A stretch of DNA of 64,000 nt from positions 5,613,225 through 5,677,224 of the forward strand of contig NC_080165.1 in NCBI RefSeq assembly GCF_950295315.1, in the 5' to 3' direction. A program made the translations under genes and the position numbers. This DNA is from Erinaceus europaeus. Taxonomy: Eukaryota > Chordata > Mammalia > Eulipotyphla > Erinaceidae. Under the pieces are notes generated by a model. The model had not been told where the DNA came from. It saw only the letters and a program-made list of their open reading frames with translations, and did no database searches. Every line of letters starts with the position of its first letter. Within the stretch, counting starts at the first letter, position 1. Below, one piece after another: positions 10,525 to 21,960 of the stretch.

Positions 10525-11485
10525 TTTGACATTAGACATATTTGGAAATACTCAGATGCAACTTCCTGTGTTTGGCAGCTATAGCAACACATAGTGCAGG
10601 CTTTCTCTAAACCGACAACAGCTTGTAGCTTGATTTGATGTAAGTCAGACAATTTCCTGGGCAAACGCCAGAAGAAGACAATTTCCTAACTGCATTTTTA
10701 GCAGGATTCATGAAGAATTGTATTAGCCAAGTCAGAGAGCAACCAGTCTTTTGGGTAAAATGATTGTGTACTTTTTTTTTAAAACCAATATATATTTTTT
10801 GCAGGCACAAGTATGAAAATAAATTGCATCATTTCCCAGACAATAGCAAGTACAGTCAAGTTCAAGTCCAGCTACGCTTTCCCCGTTTTTATAGGTGACG
10901 TCAACCCTCTTACGCTATCTCTTTCATACACACCCCGAGCACTTCTGTTACCCCAAAACGATGTTGGTTTCAGCAACTCACAGCAATTCTCTTGAGACCC
11001 CTCGAGAACGTTCTCTGGCAGAATCGATTTGGGGGAGATGCTTTTGTTTTCCTGGAGACTCCCACAAGATCAAGAGAACAACTTCCACGATCCCAGTTGC
11101 TCTAGACTTAAATAATATACTTTCTACCATTTATTCCTCTTCAGTCCCCTTAACAGTCCCTTTTCTGTGTACATTAGTAGGAGGGAGTAGATGTTCTCCT
11201 TGCCTGACTGTGGGTAAAGCAGTAGGACCCTTCCTTTGCTCTAGCCACAACCCAAAGCAGTTCATTGTATTGACCCATTCTCTGCTTAAGGAAGAGAGTG
11301 AACAGTTGAATGAATGATTTGTCCAGAGCTGTATTTACAATGTATAGGAACAGCTTACTAACTTCTATTCTTTCTGATGCTCTGGCCTCAACACCATGCT
11401 TTTTCTCTGTAGTCGAACGTATTTAGTGGATGAAAAATATGAAAGATCAATACATAGCTAAATGTCCATAACGTCATGAGAAATT
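10525..11485. other. No recognised feature
   Basis: Unique-looking intron, including an open frame at 10895-11317 (140 codons) without a recognisable domain. Confidence 0.5.
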
Positions 11486-11489
11486 TGGA

Positions 11490-11657
11490 TTTGGGGGTTA
11501 GAAATAATGGTGTTCAGGTCCTGAAACATGATGGTGGAGGAGGACCTAACTGGGGGGGGGGGTTTAGTTACATAGGTACTAACTACTGTCAACTGTAAAC
11601 CATTAATCAATCCCCCCTCTCTTCTCAATAAAGTAAAAAAAAAAAAAAGAAAAAAAA
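11490..11657 (+). mobile_element. L1 3' UTR and poly-A
   Basis: Shares GTTCAGGTCCTGAAACATGA, CAACTGTAAACCATTAATC and a terminal AATAAAGTAAAA with the L1 3' ends at 47640-47950 and 34933-34985. It ends in an A-rich tail, as expected for a 5'-truncated L1. Confidence 0.82.
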
Positions 11658-11867
11658 GAATTCCAGGTGTTTAGTGTGAAATCAGGCCATTTCTAAGTGG
11701 GAGATCCTTACTACAGAGTCATTGGCAGTGCTGAGCCAGGGTTTGTTAGGATTTTTGTCGTCATCCTAAATCCGTGTACCTTCTAACTCTTTAGCCAGAC
11801 TGCTAACCTTCAGCCATTCCAGGGGCCAAGACAGAAACCTGAGCTGCCCACTCCCCAACCCCCGCCA

Positions 11868-12005
11868 ACTCACTGACTGGTGAGGCAAGTAACTTAACTT
11901 TCTCGGCTCAAGGTTTCATGGGAGTAAAATAGGGCATAGAAATGTCTAGATCATAAGTGGTTATGAAGATCAGTAAGTCAGTGCCGCACAGCACCTCACC
12001 CTATG
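11868..12005 (+). mobile_element. MIR-like relic
   Basis: CAAGTAACTTAACTTTCTCG, TTTCATGGGAGTAAAATAGG and GTGGTTATGAAGATCAGTAA follow the MIR core order (loss of 'cctcatctgtaaaatgggg' detail through age). Confidence 0.55.
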
Positions 12006-12065
12006 CTGGGTCACTGGGTGAAGGGGAGTGCTAGCAGAGACATTCAACACATTGACATGACGAAA

Positions 12066-12213
12066 AGAGTGTTGTCTTATGGCTAAAAGAAAACTGAGAA
12101 GTAAGAACAGAAAGCAGAAACACAGGGTAGAACTGGATTTGGTGTATTGCTCTAGAGTAAAGGGCTCTGGGAGGGCAGGGGGCTTTCAGCTCGGAAAAAA
12201 AAAAAAAAAGAAG
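12066..12213 (+). mobile_element. L1 3' UTR fragment
   Basis: CAGGGTAGAACTGGATTTGG, TGTATTGCTCTAGAGTAAAG and a GGGAGGGCAGGGGG stretch ending in poly-A parallel the L1 3' UTR at 47740-47800. Confidence 0.65.
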
Positions 12214-12364
12214 AAATAATGGATTTTAGTCTTCCAAACAGATTGAGATTCTCATGTGTAATGCCTTGAAATAACAAGGGGAGAAGCAATTTGGATTTAA
12301 TTCCAACTTGGTTTGGGAGCCGATCCTTCCTAGATTCTTTACTGTGAAACTCAACTGTCTTTTT

Positions 12365-12564
12365 NNNNNNNNNNNNNNNNNNNNNNNNNNNNNNNNNNNN
12401 NNNNNNNNNNNNNNNNNNNNNNNNNNNNNNNNNNNNNNNNNNNNNNNNNNNNNNNNNNNNNNNNNNNNNNNNNNNNNNNNNNNNNNNNNNNNNNNNNNNN
12501 NNNNNNNNNNNNNNNNNNNNNNNNNNNNNNNNNNNNNNNNNNNNNNNNNNNNNNNNNNNNNNNN
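12365..12564. other. Assembly gap, 200 N
   Basis: Exactly 200 undetermined bases, preceded by a TTTT. The round size suggests a placeholder or a rounded estimate. Any reading frame crossing it is meaningless. Confidence 0.99.
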
Positions 12565-12975
12565 ACCGTTCCTCCGTCTCCTCACTTCTTCCTCTTTAGT
12601 GTCCCTTGGACCCATTCGTCATTTCCAACCCATTTTCACTGCTGCTGTCCAACCCAGATGCCTGGGTTATTGCAAGCACCTCTGAACTGAATGACAGGGA
12701 TATAAATCTGGGGGCCCTGGGGACTCCTTATGACTAATTGACATAAATTCTTCTCCATCCCGTTTTCCATTGTATAAGCCTGCAGCTTGCATCTCCCTGC
12801 GCCCTGCTTTCCATTGTATGAGTCTGTAGGCTTCGTTTCTGCCTTGGGGAGATATTCCGGAATTCTGCATGTGGCCCATTAATCTCCTCCCAGATTCCAG
12901 CCTTGGGAACTTAGTGTGACTGCCAGGTTGGACCACAAACAGGCTTAGTCACATAATATGTAAATTCTCATGCAT
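12565..12975. other. No recognised feature
   Basis: Contains two similar stretches (CCATTGTATAAGCCTGCAG near 12768 and CCATTGTATGAGTCTGTAG near 12811), hinting at a local duplication. No family recognised. Confidence 0.45.
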
Positions 12976-12978
12976 CTC

Positions 12979-13065
12979 TCCTTCCTTCCTTCCTTCCTTC
13001 CTTCCTTCCTTCCTTCCTTCCTTCCTTCCTTCTTCCTTTCTTTCTTTCTTTTCTTTTTTCTTTTT
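12979..13065. repeat. (CCTT)n microsatellite passing into (CTTT)n
   Basis: About 13 CCTT units, then TTTC-rich sequence. Confidence 0.96.
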
Positions 13066-14138
13066 TGGGATCAACCTTTTGACCTAGAGATATTAGACAA
13101 GATTTAATGTGTTATTTTAATCATACTCCAATTACTTTCTTCCTGTAGGAAGAATCTTTCATAGTTGTGTCTAAACTTAAGTCACTTATTTTAAATTGTG
13201 AAATTCTTACTTGAGTGCATGTTATAATTTATATATGCCTGCTGCCAGTCTCCCCATAAAATTTTGTCCCTGTGTGCAGATGTAAATCAAATGGTCTTTA
13301 TCTTAAAGGGAGGGGAAGTTATGGGAGAGGCAGAATTCTCTCTCACTTGATAATGTGTCCACTTGAGATGTATTGACTCCCCCCCCCCCTTTTCACAGAC
13401 TGCGCACTCCTCACAAGCCATCTTGGGGTTTAGCTCTACAAGCAGACTTTGTGTTTCCGCCAAGCTCAGCCAGCCATCCCTACACAGTCCCTTTGCTTAT
13501 AGCACATGTTAAGAATTTAACATGCTCTTGTTTACTTAAAGTCGATTTTTTCCTTTTGTAAAGTGACCTTTTCCCTATCCAGGCAGAGTTTCTTCAGACC
13601 CCAGATGCGGGTGTAACTATTTGATCTGTTAAGTATCCTGTAGCACGTCTAGGGGATGTGGTTCACGCCAGTGCATCAGGATGTCAGGCAGCTGCACAAA
13701 CACATTCGTTCTACAGGTCTGTTGGCTACAAGTTTTACCTCTGAAATCCACTATCAGTGTCTCAGACACATGGAAGTCTTTAGTAACTTTTCCCATTGGG
13801 GGTTTTAAAATAATGGCTGCCTTCGTTAGAAAAACAACTCAAAAGAAACTGGTGGCATCAAGTTTCTAAAAAACTTACTGTGGTAAATAAGGATCCAAAT
13901 GATCGTTCTTGGTGTGAGAGAAGAACACACTTAGGCTACAAGCATGGACTTAACGGTGATGGCAGGGAACGTTTTTCTAGAGAGCAAGCAAGTCCTTCTC
14001 TGGCTCTCTGGATTATTCCAGGAAAGAGGTTGGGAGGATAAGAGTTGAGTTATTACTCACTAGGGTTTACTTCTTGACTTCTCTTAAAGCACAGCCCTCT
14101 TCCCACCCATGACCTCTGATCCATTTTGTACAAAGGAC
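13066..14138. other. No recognised feature
   Basis: About 1 kb of unique-looking intron with a short poly-C run at 13380. Confidence 0.5.
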
Positions 14139-14320
14139 ACTCTGGAGGCAGATTATTGAGTTTAAATCTCATTTCCCAGCTGTGTGACCCCAACAAGTTG
14201 CTTGATCTCTCTTGGCTTCAATGTCTACAGTTATGAGATGGAAATACTAATAGCACCTCCTTCATAGGGCTGTGGTGGCGATTAATGAGGCAATATTCAT
14301 AAAGCGCTTCTAAGAGGCCT
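14139..14320 (+). mobile_element. MIR (mammalian-wide interspersed repeat)
   Basis: Follows the MIR consensus in order: CTGGAGGCAGATTATTGAG, CAGCTGTGTGACCCCAACAA, GTTGCTTGATCTCTCTTGGC, AGATGGAAATACTAATAGCA, CCTCCTTCATAGGGCTGTGG and ATTCATAAAGCGCTTC. This is the clearest ancient SINE in the window. Confidence 0.9.
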
Positions 14321-14384
14321 CAGTATGACCTCTCAGATTGATAGATTAGGCAGAAAGCAGTATAAGAATCAGAGTTCTTTCTCT

Positions 14385-14490
14385 TGGAGAGGAGCCTAGA
14401 GATCATCTAACCCAGTTCCCTCATTTCAGCAGTGGAATATTGCTCAAGTTCACAGGACTACTTAAGTATTAAACTTGGGGTCTGGAACTG
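14385..14490 (+). mobile_element. Old mammalian-wide repeat fragment, unnamed
   Basis: GAGCCTAGAGATCATCTAAC followed by CCAGTTCCCTCATTTCAGCA and TCAAGTTCACAGGAC resembles the common placental 'agatcatctagtccaaccccctcatttta' repeat. Confidence 0.45.
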
Positions 14491-14527
<37 letters not shown>

Positions 14528-15345
14528 GTGTTGGTTTGCAGTTAACTATCCCAGTTGGATAGTCACAACCCAGAACATTAACCAGGATTTATTGCTTGTC
14601 TTGATTGTGCAATGTCTCCTTCACTTTTCTCTCTGCAAACAGTCTTACTGTTAGAATTCGCAGAGGGTGCTGCCAGCTCACTCTGAGTTTGACTCTCATG
14701 TTCCATCGAGGACAGCTTTATTGAGTGAGGCGGGAGCCCTGAGCAAGAATCAGGTGCCTCAGGCTGTGTCTCTGCCACTAGCCGATGACTTAGGAAGGCA
14801 CCTAGCCTTCTCGGGTCTCAGAACATCCAGGATAACAGGGAATTCTAGTCTTCAAGAGTCATTGTTCATGTAAGGTTTTGACTGTCCTCAGTGTTTCTGT
14901 GAATCACATTGCTCAGAACCGCTGCCTGCTGTCATATGTGTAGAATTTAGAAGAAATACAAAGCCGTCACTATTTACAGAGAATATACTTCTCTACTTGT
15001 CATCTTGCCTCAATGAACTCCTAATTTAGCATCGTTGAGGGCAGCCTCAAATGATGGCAGGAAAGTATATTAGCTTTCCCAGAAATCTTGTAAGGAAAAA
15101 TGATAGATTATTCAGATCTTCAGTTAAGAAAAGACTAATGCTACCTTAAAAAAATAAATAAATAAAGGATTGAATTTAAAGCTCATTGTTTTCAAGTACT
15201 CTGTCATCGGAGGTCTTGACGTTGTCTATTTTTCATTTTGTAACTAGGTAGTTTTGATTTGAAATTCTGATGTATCGAGATGAAACTTACAAAATGATGG
15301 GTGAAAGAGGGCAAAACAGTGATCTTGGTTGGATAAATAAAAAGT
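14491..15345. other. Poly-T tract, then no recognised feature
   Basis: A 33-T run at about 14494-14526 could be the tail of an unrecognised - strand retroelement. The rest is unassigned. Confidence 0.5.
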
Positions 15346-15525
15346 GATCTTGGCTGGATAGACAGCTTAGCTGGTAGGATGTATGTCTTCCGTGTGACAG
15401 GCCCTACTTTTGAGCCCAGGCACCACATAGGAACACCGTGGATGGCGCTAGGAGGCCCGCCAGGGATGGTGAGTGACGCTGTAGCTTCTCTCTCTGTTTC
15501 TCCCACTCTCTGCCAGTCTCCACCC
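15346..15525 (+). mobile_element. SINE-D
   Basis: GGCTGGATAGACAGCTTAGC, TTTTGAGCCCAGGCACCACA, GTGGATGGCGCTAGGAGG and a CT-rich end with CCCACTCTCTGCCAG define this older tRNA-derived family. Confidence 0.7.
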
Positions 15526-15588
15526 CAGGAAATAAGGGATGAAAAACCGTTGGTTCACAGCAGAAGCCACTCAGTAGAGGTATTATTC

Positions 15589-15628
<40 letters not shown>

Positions 15629-15629
15629 T
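15589..15629. repeat. (GT)n microsatellite
   Basis: About 20 GT units with one interruption. Confidence 0.97.
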
Positions 15630-16040
15630 GCTACCTTCCATCCACAACCAATGCCACATTTTAAAAAATGCTCTTGTCTAAATTCACTAACTTGCAGTCC
15701 AAGAACAGGTATGAACAAATCAGTAGTTATGTGCAGGCATGGGGGCTGCAGATTGGGGAAATATCCAGGGACGCTCTCTGGCTGTGAGCGTGGACTCTCT
15801 CTGAAGGCACCTGGGTAGTGCACGGCATATCAAATCATTTGTTTTCTGGTTACCTCAAGGTTCGTCTTGAAAAAACCCCGTGTTATTCATTGGCCACTGA
15901 CCTCTTACACGTCTTCTAAGTGACAGGCACAGAAATTGACAAGGTTTGGAGGCAAGCTTAAGATCAGTCTTCCATCAAGAGGACTAAAATGTCTGAATTT
16001 TACTCGACTGTAACAATGTTTTTCTGTTTATTTAAATGGA
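15630..16040. other. No recognised feature
   Basis: Unique-looking intron. Confidence 0.5.
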
Positions 16041-16180
16041 GTTTTGTGGCAACCAGCAAAATAGCTCAGCTGGTAAAGTATCAAGCTTGCATGTCTTAGG
16101 CTTCCAGCTCAGTCTCCAGTGCAGCAAGTCCCAGAGCAGTCAGTCCCCTGGGGTCTCTGTCTCACAGGAAATTCATCAGC
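16041..16180 (+). mobile_element. SINE-D
   Basis: CAAAATAGCTCAGCTGGTAA (box-A-like) and CTTCCAGCTCAGTCTCCAGT, then a CT-rich end. Confidence 0.6.
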
Positions 16181-16309
16181 GATATGTAAGATAAGTATTT
16201 TAGAAATGTCATTTTTGTTTACTTTTGCTGCATTTAAAACACAGTGGCTAAATCATCTAAAATACTTTTAACTCTCATTACCTTAATGCTGATTATACTT
16301 TATTTAATA

Positions 16310-16445
16310 GCTGTTTATTTATTACATAAGAGACAGAGAAATGCACAGGAGAGAAACCACTCAGACACACGGGGCACTGGGGCTTGAACCTGGAACCCTG
16401 GGCGTTCAGGCTCTTTGCTATAGTCATTGGAGCTATTTTCCCCTG
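16310..16445 (-). mobile_element. SINE-C/D-like
   Basis: TTTATTTATTACATAAGAGA, GGCACTGGGGCTTGAACCTG and TTTGCTATAGTCATTGG are the reverse of a SINE head with its box B. Confidence 0.6.
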
Positions 16446-16497
16446 GCTGCAGTGCCGGTATATGGGCCCCTCATCATATTTTGAAGAAACCATTAGT

Positions 16498-16610
16498 TTG
16501 GGGGCACACCTGATTAGACACACACACAGTACCATGCACGGGGACCCTGGTTTGAGCCTTGATTCCCTACCTGCAGGGAGAACTGGTGAAGCCAGTGGTA
16601 TTATAACCCT
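16498..16610 (+). mobile_element. SINE-B, partial
   Basis: GGGGGCACACCTGATTAGAC, ACCATGCACGGGGACCCTGG and CCTACCTGCAGGGAGAA match SINE-B; the tail is missing. Confidence 0.7.
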
Positions 16611-16648
16611 TATGGAGAAAGAAGAAACAGAAAAACTATCAGTTGGTG

Positions 16649-16650
<2 letters not shown>

Positions 16651-16697
<47 letters not shown>
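16651..16697. repeat. (TA)n microsatellite
   Basis: Twenty-three uninterrupted TA units. Confidence 0.98.
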
Positions 16698-16699
<2 letters not shown>

Positions 16700-16737
16700 C
16701 ACTAACTAAAATCTTTCCTAACTCTAGACTTTTTTTT

Positions 16738-16850
16738 TCCCCACCCAGAGCACTGCTCAGCTCTGGTTATGATAGCGTGGATTAGAGTAGGACTTTGGAG
16801 CCACAAGCATAAACATCTGTATGCATAACTGCTATGCTATCTCCCCTGCA
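16738..16850 (-). mobile_element. SINE-C
   Basis: CAGAGCACTGCTCAGCTCTG and CTGCTATGCTATCTCCCCTG are reverse SINE-C. Confidence 0.75.
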
Positions 16851-16917
16851 CAGATGTATGTAGTAAAAACCATCGTGTGTACATGCTGTACATCCAGTTC
16901 CTCTCCAGAAGCTCAAT

Positions 16918-17540
16918 TCTTTATTTATTTTTATTTATAAAAAAGAAACACTTTCAAAAACCATAAGATAAGAGGGGTACAACTCCACACAGTTCCCACC
17001 ACCAGAACTCTGTATCCCATCCCCTCCCCTGATAGCTTTCCCATTCTCTATCCCTCTGGGAGTATGGACCCAGGGTCATTGTGGATGCAGAAGGTGGAAG
17101 GTCTGGCTTCTATAATTGCTTCCCCGCTGAACATGGGCGTTAACAGGTTTATCCATACTCCCAGCCTGTCTCTCTCTTTCCCTAGTGGGGTGGGGTTCGG
17201 GGACACATTGGACACATTGGCTGGGCTCCTGGACACATTGGTGGGGTCGTCTGCCCAGGGAAGTCCGGTTGGCATCATAGTAGCATCTGGAACCTGGTGG
17301 CTAAAAGAAGAGTTAATATATAAAACCAAACACATTGTTGACTAATCATGAACCTAAAGGCTGGAATAGTGTAGCTGAAGATTTGGGGGTCTCTGTTTTG
17401 TAGATAGTTAGTAGGTCTATTTTCGTTATATTCCAAAGGGCCCATGACTATACTAGTTTTTCTTTTTTCTTTTTCTTCTGAGCCTGACATCTGATACGCA
17501 GGTGGATCCAAGTTATTGGATCAAAAATTGAGAAAATCAA
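16918..17540 (-). mobile_element. LINE-L copy 3
   Basis: Starts TTATTTTTATTTATAAAAAA, then GGGGTACAACTCCACACAGT, and extends past CCATGACTATACTAGTTTTT to GGATCCAAGTTATTGGATC. It abuts an antisense L1. Confidence 0.82.
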
Positions 17541-17544
17541 TTCT

Positions 17545-17911
17545 ATCTTTCATCATGTGTTCCCCTCCCCCCAGTCTGACCCACAGTCCTTACCTTTAAA
17601 TCTGGTAACTTCTGATCGATCTCACAGTGCCAAAGTTTATCTTTGTTCTGTTCAGTTCTGTTTGTTTTCTCTGAATACCCATGTAGGTGAATTCACACAG
17701 TGTTTGTCTTTCTTGGTCTTATTTATTTCACTAAGTGTAACATCCTTTAAGTCCATCCATATTGTTGAAAGGGCAGGATTTCCTCTCTTTTTATAGCTAG
17801 CTGGGTGGTATTCTGTTGTGTTTATATATCCCATCTTCTTTACCCAGCCATCAGCTATGTACATTTTTTTCTACTTCTTGGTTATTGTAAAGAATGCTGC
17901 AATAAACATGA

Positions 17912-17944
<33 letters not shown>
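17545..17944 (-). mobile_element. L1 3' region, antisense
   Basis: CATCCTTTAAGTCCATCCAT, GGTATTCTGTTGTGTTTATA, CCCATCTTCTTTACCCAGCC and GTAAAGAATGCTGCAATAAA are the reverse complement of the well-conserved end of L1 ORF2. It is interrupted on the right by a SINE-A. Confidence 0.85.

Positions 17945-17945
<1 letters not shown>
17914..17945. repeat. (AT)n microsatellite
   Basis: About 15 AT units inside the L1 remnant, directly before the SINE-A insertion site. Confidence 0.95.
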
Positions 17946-17947
<2 letters not shown>

Positions 17948-17962
17948 ATTGATTTTTTTTTC

Positions 17963-18323
17963 TTTTTTCTTTCTTTATTTTTTTTCCTCCAGGGTTATTG
18001 CTGGACTCGGTGGCTGCACCATGAATCCACTGCTCCTGGAGGCAATTTTTCCCCCTTTTGTTGCCCTTGTTGTTGTAGCCTCGTTGTGGTTATTATTATT
18101 GCCATTGTTGATGTTGTTCGTTGTTGGTTAGGACAGAGAGAAATGGAGAGAGGAGGGAAAGACAGAGAGGGGGAGAGAAAGACAGACACCTGCAGACCTG
18201 CTTCACTGCCTGTGAAGTGACTCCCCTGAAGGTGGGGAGCCGGGGACTCAAACCGGGATCCTTACGCCAGTCCTTGCGCTTTGCACCACCTGCACTTAAC
18301 CCACTGCGCTACCGCCCGACCTC
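17963..18323 (-). mobile_element. SINE-A, long-tail form, with perfect TSD
   Basis: Poly-T, CCTCCAG, GGTTATTGCTGGAC, body and tRNA head, with an 18-bp duplication TGGATTGATTTTTTTTTC at 17945-17962 and 18324-18341. It was inserted into the antisense L1. Confidence 0.96.
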
Positions 18324-18341
18324 TGGATTGATTTTTTTTTC

Positions 18342-18953
18342 AAGTAATTTCACTAGTTATCATTTAAAGATTTTCAGTAGTGATATGTATATGCATCTGT
18401 ACGTAGAAAGTCAAAATATTTTCTAGTTAGCTTTAAAACTTTTTTTTTCTTCAAATTGAGCCATTTCTGATGTTAAGGACATAACTTCCTTTGAAATTTT
18501 TTTCAGGAATACGTCTCATGTTTGTTATGAACACAGCACTGCAATTATGAGAACCTGACTCTTCATACTGATTCGAAAGGTCATCTATCCTTCATTTGTT
18601 TCATCTCAGGCATTTTCCTTCTTGATTGCCATAAAAAAAAAATCTACTGATATTTGCAGGTTCACATCAGATATTGAACTGCGTGTGAGATAGCCCTCTC
18701 TTCCCAGTCACTCTGTCGCCCCTCGCCAGGTCTGCTCTGCTTCCCCCTCTGTTCGAGTGACTCCCTGCATGGTACCATTCACCACAGACTTTCTGCTTTC
18801 TTCACCCCACCATTTCCAAGAGCATCGTAAGGACAGGAAACCTGTCTTTCTGTGAGTGTTTGCCCTGGAGTTTGTATAACACCCAGATAAAGGAGGCATT
18901 AGAAGTGAAAGTGGTTATGGGGGCCATTTTTGGAGGCAGAGAAACCTGACATC
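18342..18953. other. Possibly L1 continuation, otherwise unrecognised
   Basis: The first ~60 bp may continue the L1 split by the SINE. The rest is unique-looking intron. Confidence 0.45.
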
Positions 18954-19995
18954 TTTTTTAAATCTACTTTTATTAGTGATTTAATAATGATTAACGAGAT
19001 TATAAAGTAACAGGCACAATTCCACACAGTTCCCACCACCAGAGTTCCATATCCTATCCCCTCCCTTGGAAGCTTCCCTATTCTTTATTCCTCTGGGAGT
19101 ATGGACCAAAATTCTTTATGGGGTGCAGAAGGTGGGAGGTCTGGCTTCTGTAATTTCTTCTCTTCTGAGCATGGCCATTAGAAGGTGGATCCACACTCCC
19201 TGCCTGTTTCTCTTTCCCTAGTCAGGCAGGGCTCTGGGGAGGTGAGATTCCAGGACACATTGGTGAAGTCGGCTGCCCAGGGAAGTCAGGATGGTGTCAT
19301 GGTAGCATCTGCAGATTGATGGCTGGAAGGTGGTAAGATATAAAGCAGGACAAATTGTTTAATAAACAGGAACCCAAAGGTAGGAAGAGAGCAGATGAAA
19401 TGAGGGTTCTTTGTGTGGGAAGAAGCTAGGAAGTCTATTTTAGGTCTGTTCCAAGGGGCCCATGACTTTAGTAATTTTTGCCTGAGCCTGACAGCTAGCA
19501 TGAAAGTGGGCTAAAAGTATTGTCTGGAGAGATGGTGTCAGAGTAGAAAATAGGGCTAGAAAGCTGGATTAGGGGCGGGGCAGGTAGTAGCGCAATGGAT
19601 TAAGCATAATGTGACATCCAAGACCACCTAAGGATCCCGGTTCGAGTCCCTGGTTTCCCACCTGCAAGGGGATCACTTCACAGCAGTGAAACAAGTCTGC
19701 AGGTGTCTATCTTTCCCTCTCCCTCTCTATCTTCCCCTCTTCTCTCAATTTCTCTCTGTCCTGTCCTATAAACAAAATGGGAAAAATGGCCTCCGGGAAC
19801 AGTGGATTCGAGGTGCTGGCCCCAAGCCCCAGCGATAACCCTGGAGGAGAGAGAGAGAGCTATCTAGCTGGATTAGGGCAGAGAGTAGCTCCCAAACTTG
19901 AGGAAAAGATAAATACCACTGACTGTTTACCCCACTGGTCTGAGCTAGGCCTCTATTTGTTCCTTTTTACCACAGGAGCCTGTGTGAAGAGAACT
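18954..19995 (-). mobile_element. LINE-L copy 4, split by SINE-A
   Basis: Closely follows copy 1 (ACGAGATTATAAAGTAACAG, GGGTGCAGAAGGTGGGAGG, GAAGCTAGGAAGTCTATTTT). Interrupted by SINE-A at 19575-19865 and resumes with AGCTGGATTAGGGCAGAG. Confidence 0.8.
19575..19865 (+). mobile_element. SINE-A, long-tail form, inserted in LINE-L
   Basis: Flanked by AGCTGGATTAGGG at 19562-19574 and 19866-19878. Carries box B (GGTTCGAGTCC) and the GAACAGTGGATTCGAGG module. Confidence 0.93.
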
Positions 19996-20335
19996 GACTA
20001 TTGACACAAATTCTACCACCAGTGGGTGTAGCCAAGACCCACCCCTGTTTCTGGTTGTCATTCAGCCATATGGATTCTAAGTCAACAGATGTGTTACCTC
20101 TCTCTAGATGAATATAAATGCACGCTGTGTCCAGCAAAGGATCTGGTGCCTGGGGCGTGTGAGACTGAGTCTCCTCATCTCAGAGACAGCAGCTACTGAG
20201 AGAATCAGCATCAGCTGATTGAGTGAAAGCAGCATCTGGAGCACAGTGCGCGCTCAGTGGACACGTGTGGCTATTCGTTCTAAGCTTTCATAAAGTCCTC
20301 ACTGGTTTCCACTTCTAGGAGAGGATGAAACCCAG
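19996..20335. other. No recognised feature
   Basis: Unique-looking intron. Confidence 0.5.
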
Positions 20336-20338
20336 CAT

Positions 20339-20600
20339 GCTTGGGGGTGGGTGGTGGAGCTCTGGGCTAAGCAAGCACATGGTCTGAAGTACAAAGATCC
20401 TGGTTCCAGCCACCCCCGCCACAGTGGGGGCACTTCACCAGCTGTGAAGCAGGTCTGCAGGTGTCTCTGCCTTTCTCCCTTTCTCCGCCTCTTTTCTCTG
20501 TGTCTCTCTGTCCTGTCCAGTGAATTGGACACAGTGGCCACAGGAGCAGTGGATTCGTAGTGCAGGCACCCAGCCCCAGCGATTACCCTGGAGGGGGAAA
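20339..20600 (+). mobile_element. SINE-A, divergent, long-tail form
   Basis: TGGGTGGTGGAGCTCTGGGC head, CTGTGAAGCAGGTCTGCAGG body and GAGCAGTGGATTCGTAG module, with many substitutions. Confidence 0.85.
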
Positions 20601-20879
20601 AATCTTCAGTAGGAACAGCATGTGTAACTACCCATGGCTGGGTTCTGTTCATTCGATCTTTCACACTGACAAATGCTACAGGATTTCTGTTTTTAAAGTG
20701 TATGCTGTCTTCCCTGTTCCATGAGTTTAGGAAAGGAAAAATAAATAAATGGAGGAGGAGCTAGGAAATGCACCATGAAATAACTTTCAACCCTTGAAAT
20801 TTACTTTTGACTCTCAGAAGTTTAGCATTGAAAGATACCGAGTTTCACAAACATTAAAACACAGGAACCTTTTAATTTT

Positions 20880-21216
20880 TTTTGCCTCCAGGGTTATTGC
20901 TGGGCTTGGTGCCTGCACCATGAATCCACTGCTCCTGGAGGCCATTTTTCCCCCTTTTGTTGCCCTTGTTGTTGTAGCCTCATTGTGGTTATTATTGTTG
21001 TTGATGTTATTCATTGTTGGATAAGACAGAAATGGAGAAAGGAGGGGAAGAGAGAGAGGGGGAGAGAAAGATAGACACCTTCAGACCTGCTTCACTGCCT
21101 GTGAAGCGACTCCCCTGCAGGTGGGGAGCCAGGGGCTCGAACCAGGATCCTTACGCCGGTCCTTGTGCTTTGCGCTACATGCACTTAGCCTGCTGTGCTA
21201 CTGCCCAACCCCCAGC
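20880..21216 (-). mobile_element. SINE-A, long-tail form, perfect TSD
   Basis: Poly-T, GCCTCCAG, GGTTATTGCTGGGC, body and tRNA head. Target duplication AACCTTTTAATTTT at 20866-20879 and 21217-21230. It supplies acceptor-like (AG at 20890-20891) and donor-like (CAG before GTGGGG at 21121) sequences in the gene's sense direction. Confidence 0.96.
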
Positions 21217-21230
21217 AACCTTTTAATTTT

Positions 21231-21960
21231 AATTTCCATATTTAACATTCTTGTCTGCGTAAGACTGAGGGTACTGACCCCAGCCTGGTCCCAGTCCTAG
21301 TATGGAGGCTAGGTGGTGCTGAGAGAGAGAGAACCGGGAGAGAGCTTTGGGGTCTGGCCTGTCTCTGTGAGCTCATGGTAACTGGACCACTGTTGCCTGC
21401 CTCCATCCTGCTCTCTTAGCAGACACTGAACATAGCACTGACCTTGCATGCGTCTGCCGTGTGCTAACATGTGCCATTCTGGCACTTTGAGGACCTGTAA
21501 GTAACACCGCGTATTCAGAGAGCTTGCCAAGGGCGATTCTCAGCACAGACGTCTCTGTGTAGAAACCCTTCACTACCGATGACAGACAGACCCTCAGTGC
21601 ATCTTTCTTGGGTGATGACTGACCTCTCCTGGAAGGCCTCCTACATCCTCCACCTCTTTTGCCACCGTAGTCATTGAGGCCACACGTGGGGAAACAGGCC
21701 ATCCATTTCTGATGCCACCGAGACGCTCTGAGAAGTGTGTCCGTGGGCGGTGCTGTCACTGTGCAGATGTCGCAGCGTGTTCTAGCACTAGCGCATGGCC
21801 TGCTACTCACCTGAGCGCTAGGGATCGTGGTAGCGCGTATGGTCTAGTTGGCAACATGTTACGGAATTCACGTAGACCCCATATTCATTATTCTTACTTG
21901 GCTGTCGTATTCGTGACAGCTAAGGAACATGGTTGCCTTACTTTTCATTCTTAATATTTC
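21231..21960. other. Unexplained CpG-rich patch
   Basis: A 145-codon open frame exists on the - strand (21373-21810) with no recognised domain. The stretch 21719-21840 holds at least 11 CpGs, far denser than the surrounding intron. Candidates are an unrecognised retroelement or a small regulatory CpG cluster. Confidence 0.4.

Noticed and set aside
10258..10664. Poly-Arg, poly-Gly, poly-Leu and poly-Pro frames
   Set aside because: Translations of the pyrimidine repeat; the same applies to 23558-23816 and 55684-56021.
12226..12685. Open frames of 125-129 codons on both strands
   Set aside because: Most of their length is the 200-N gap.
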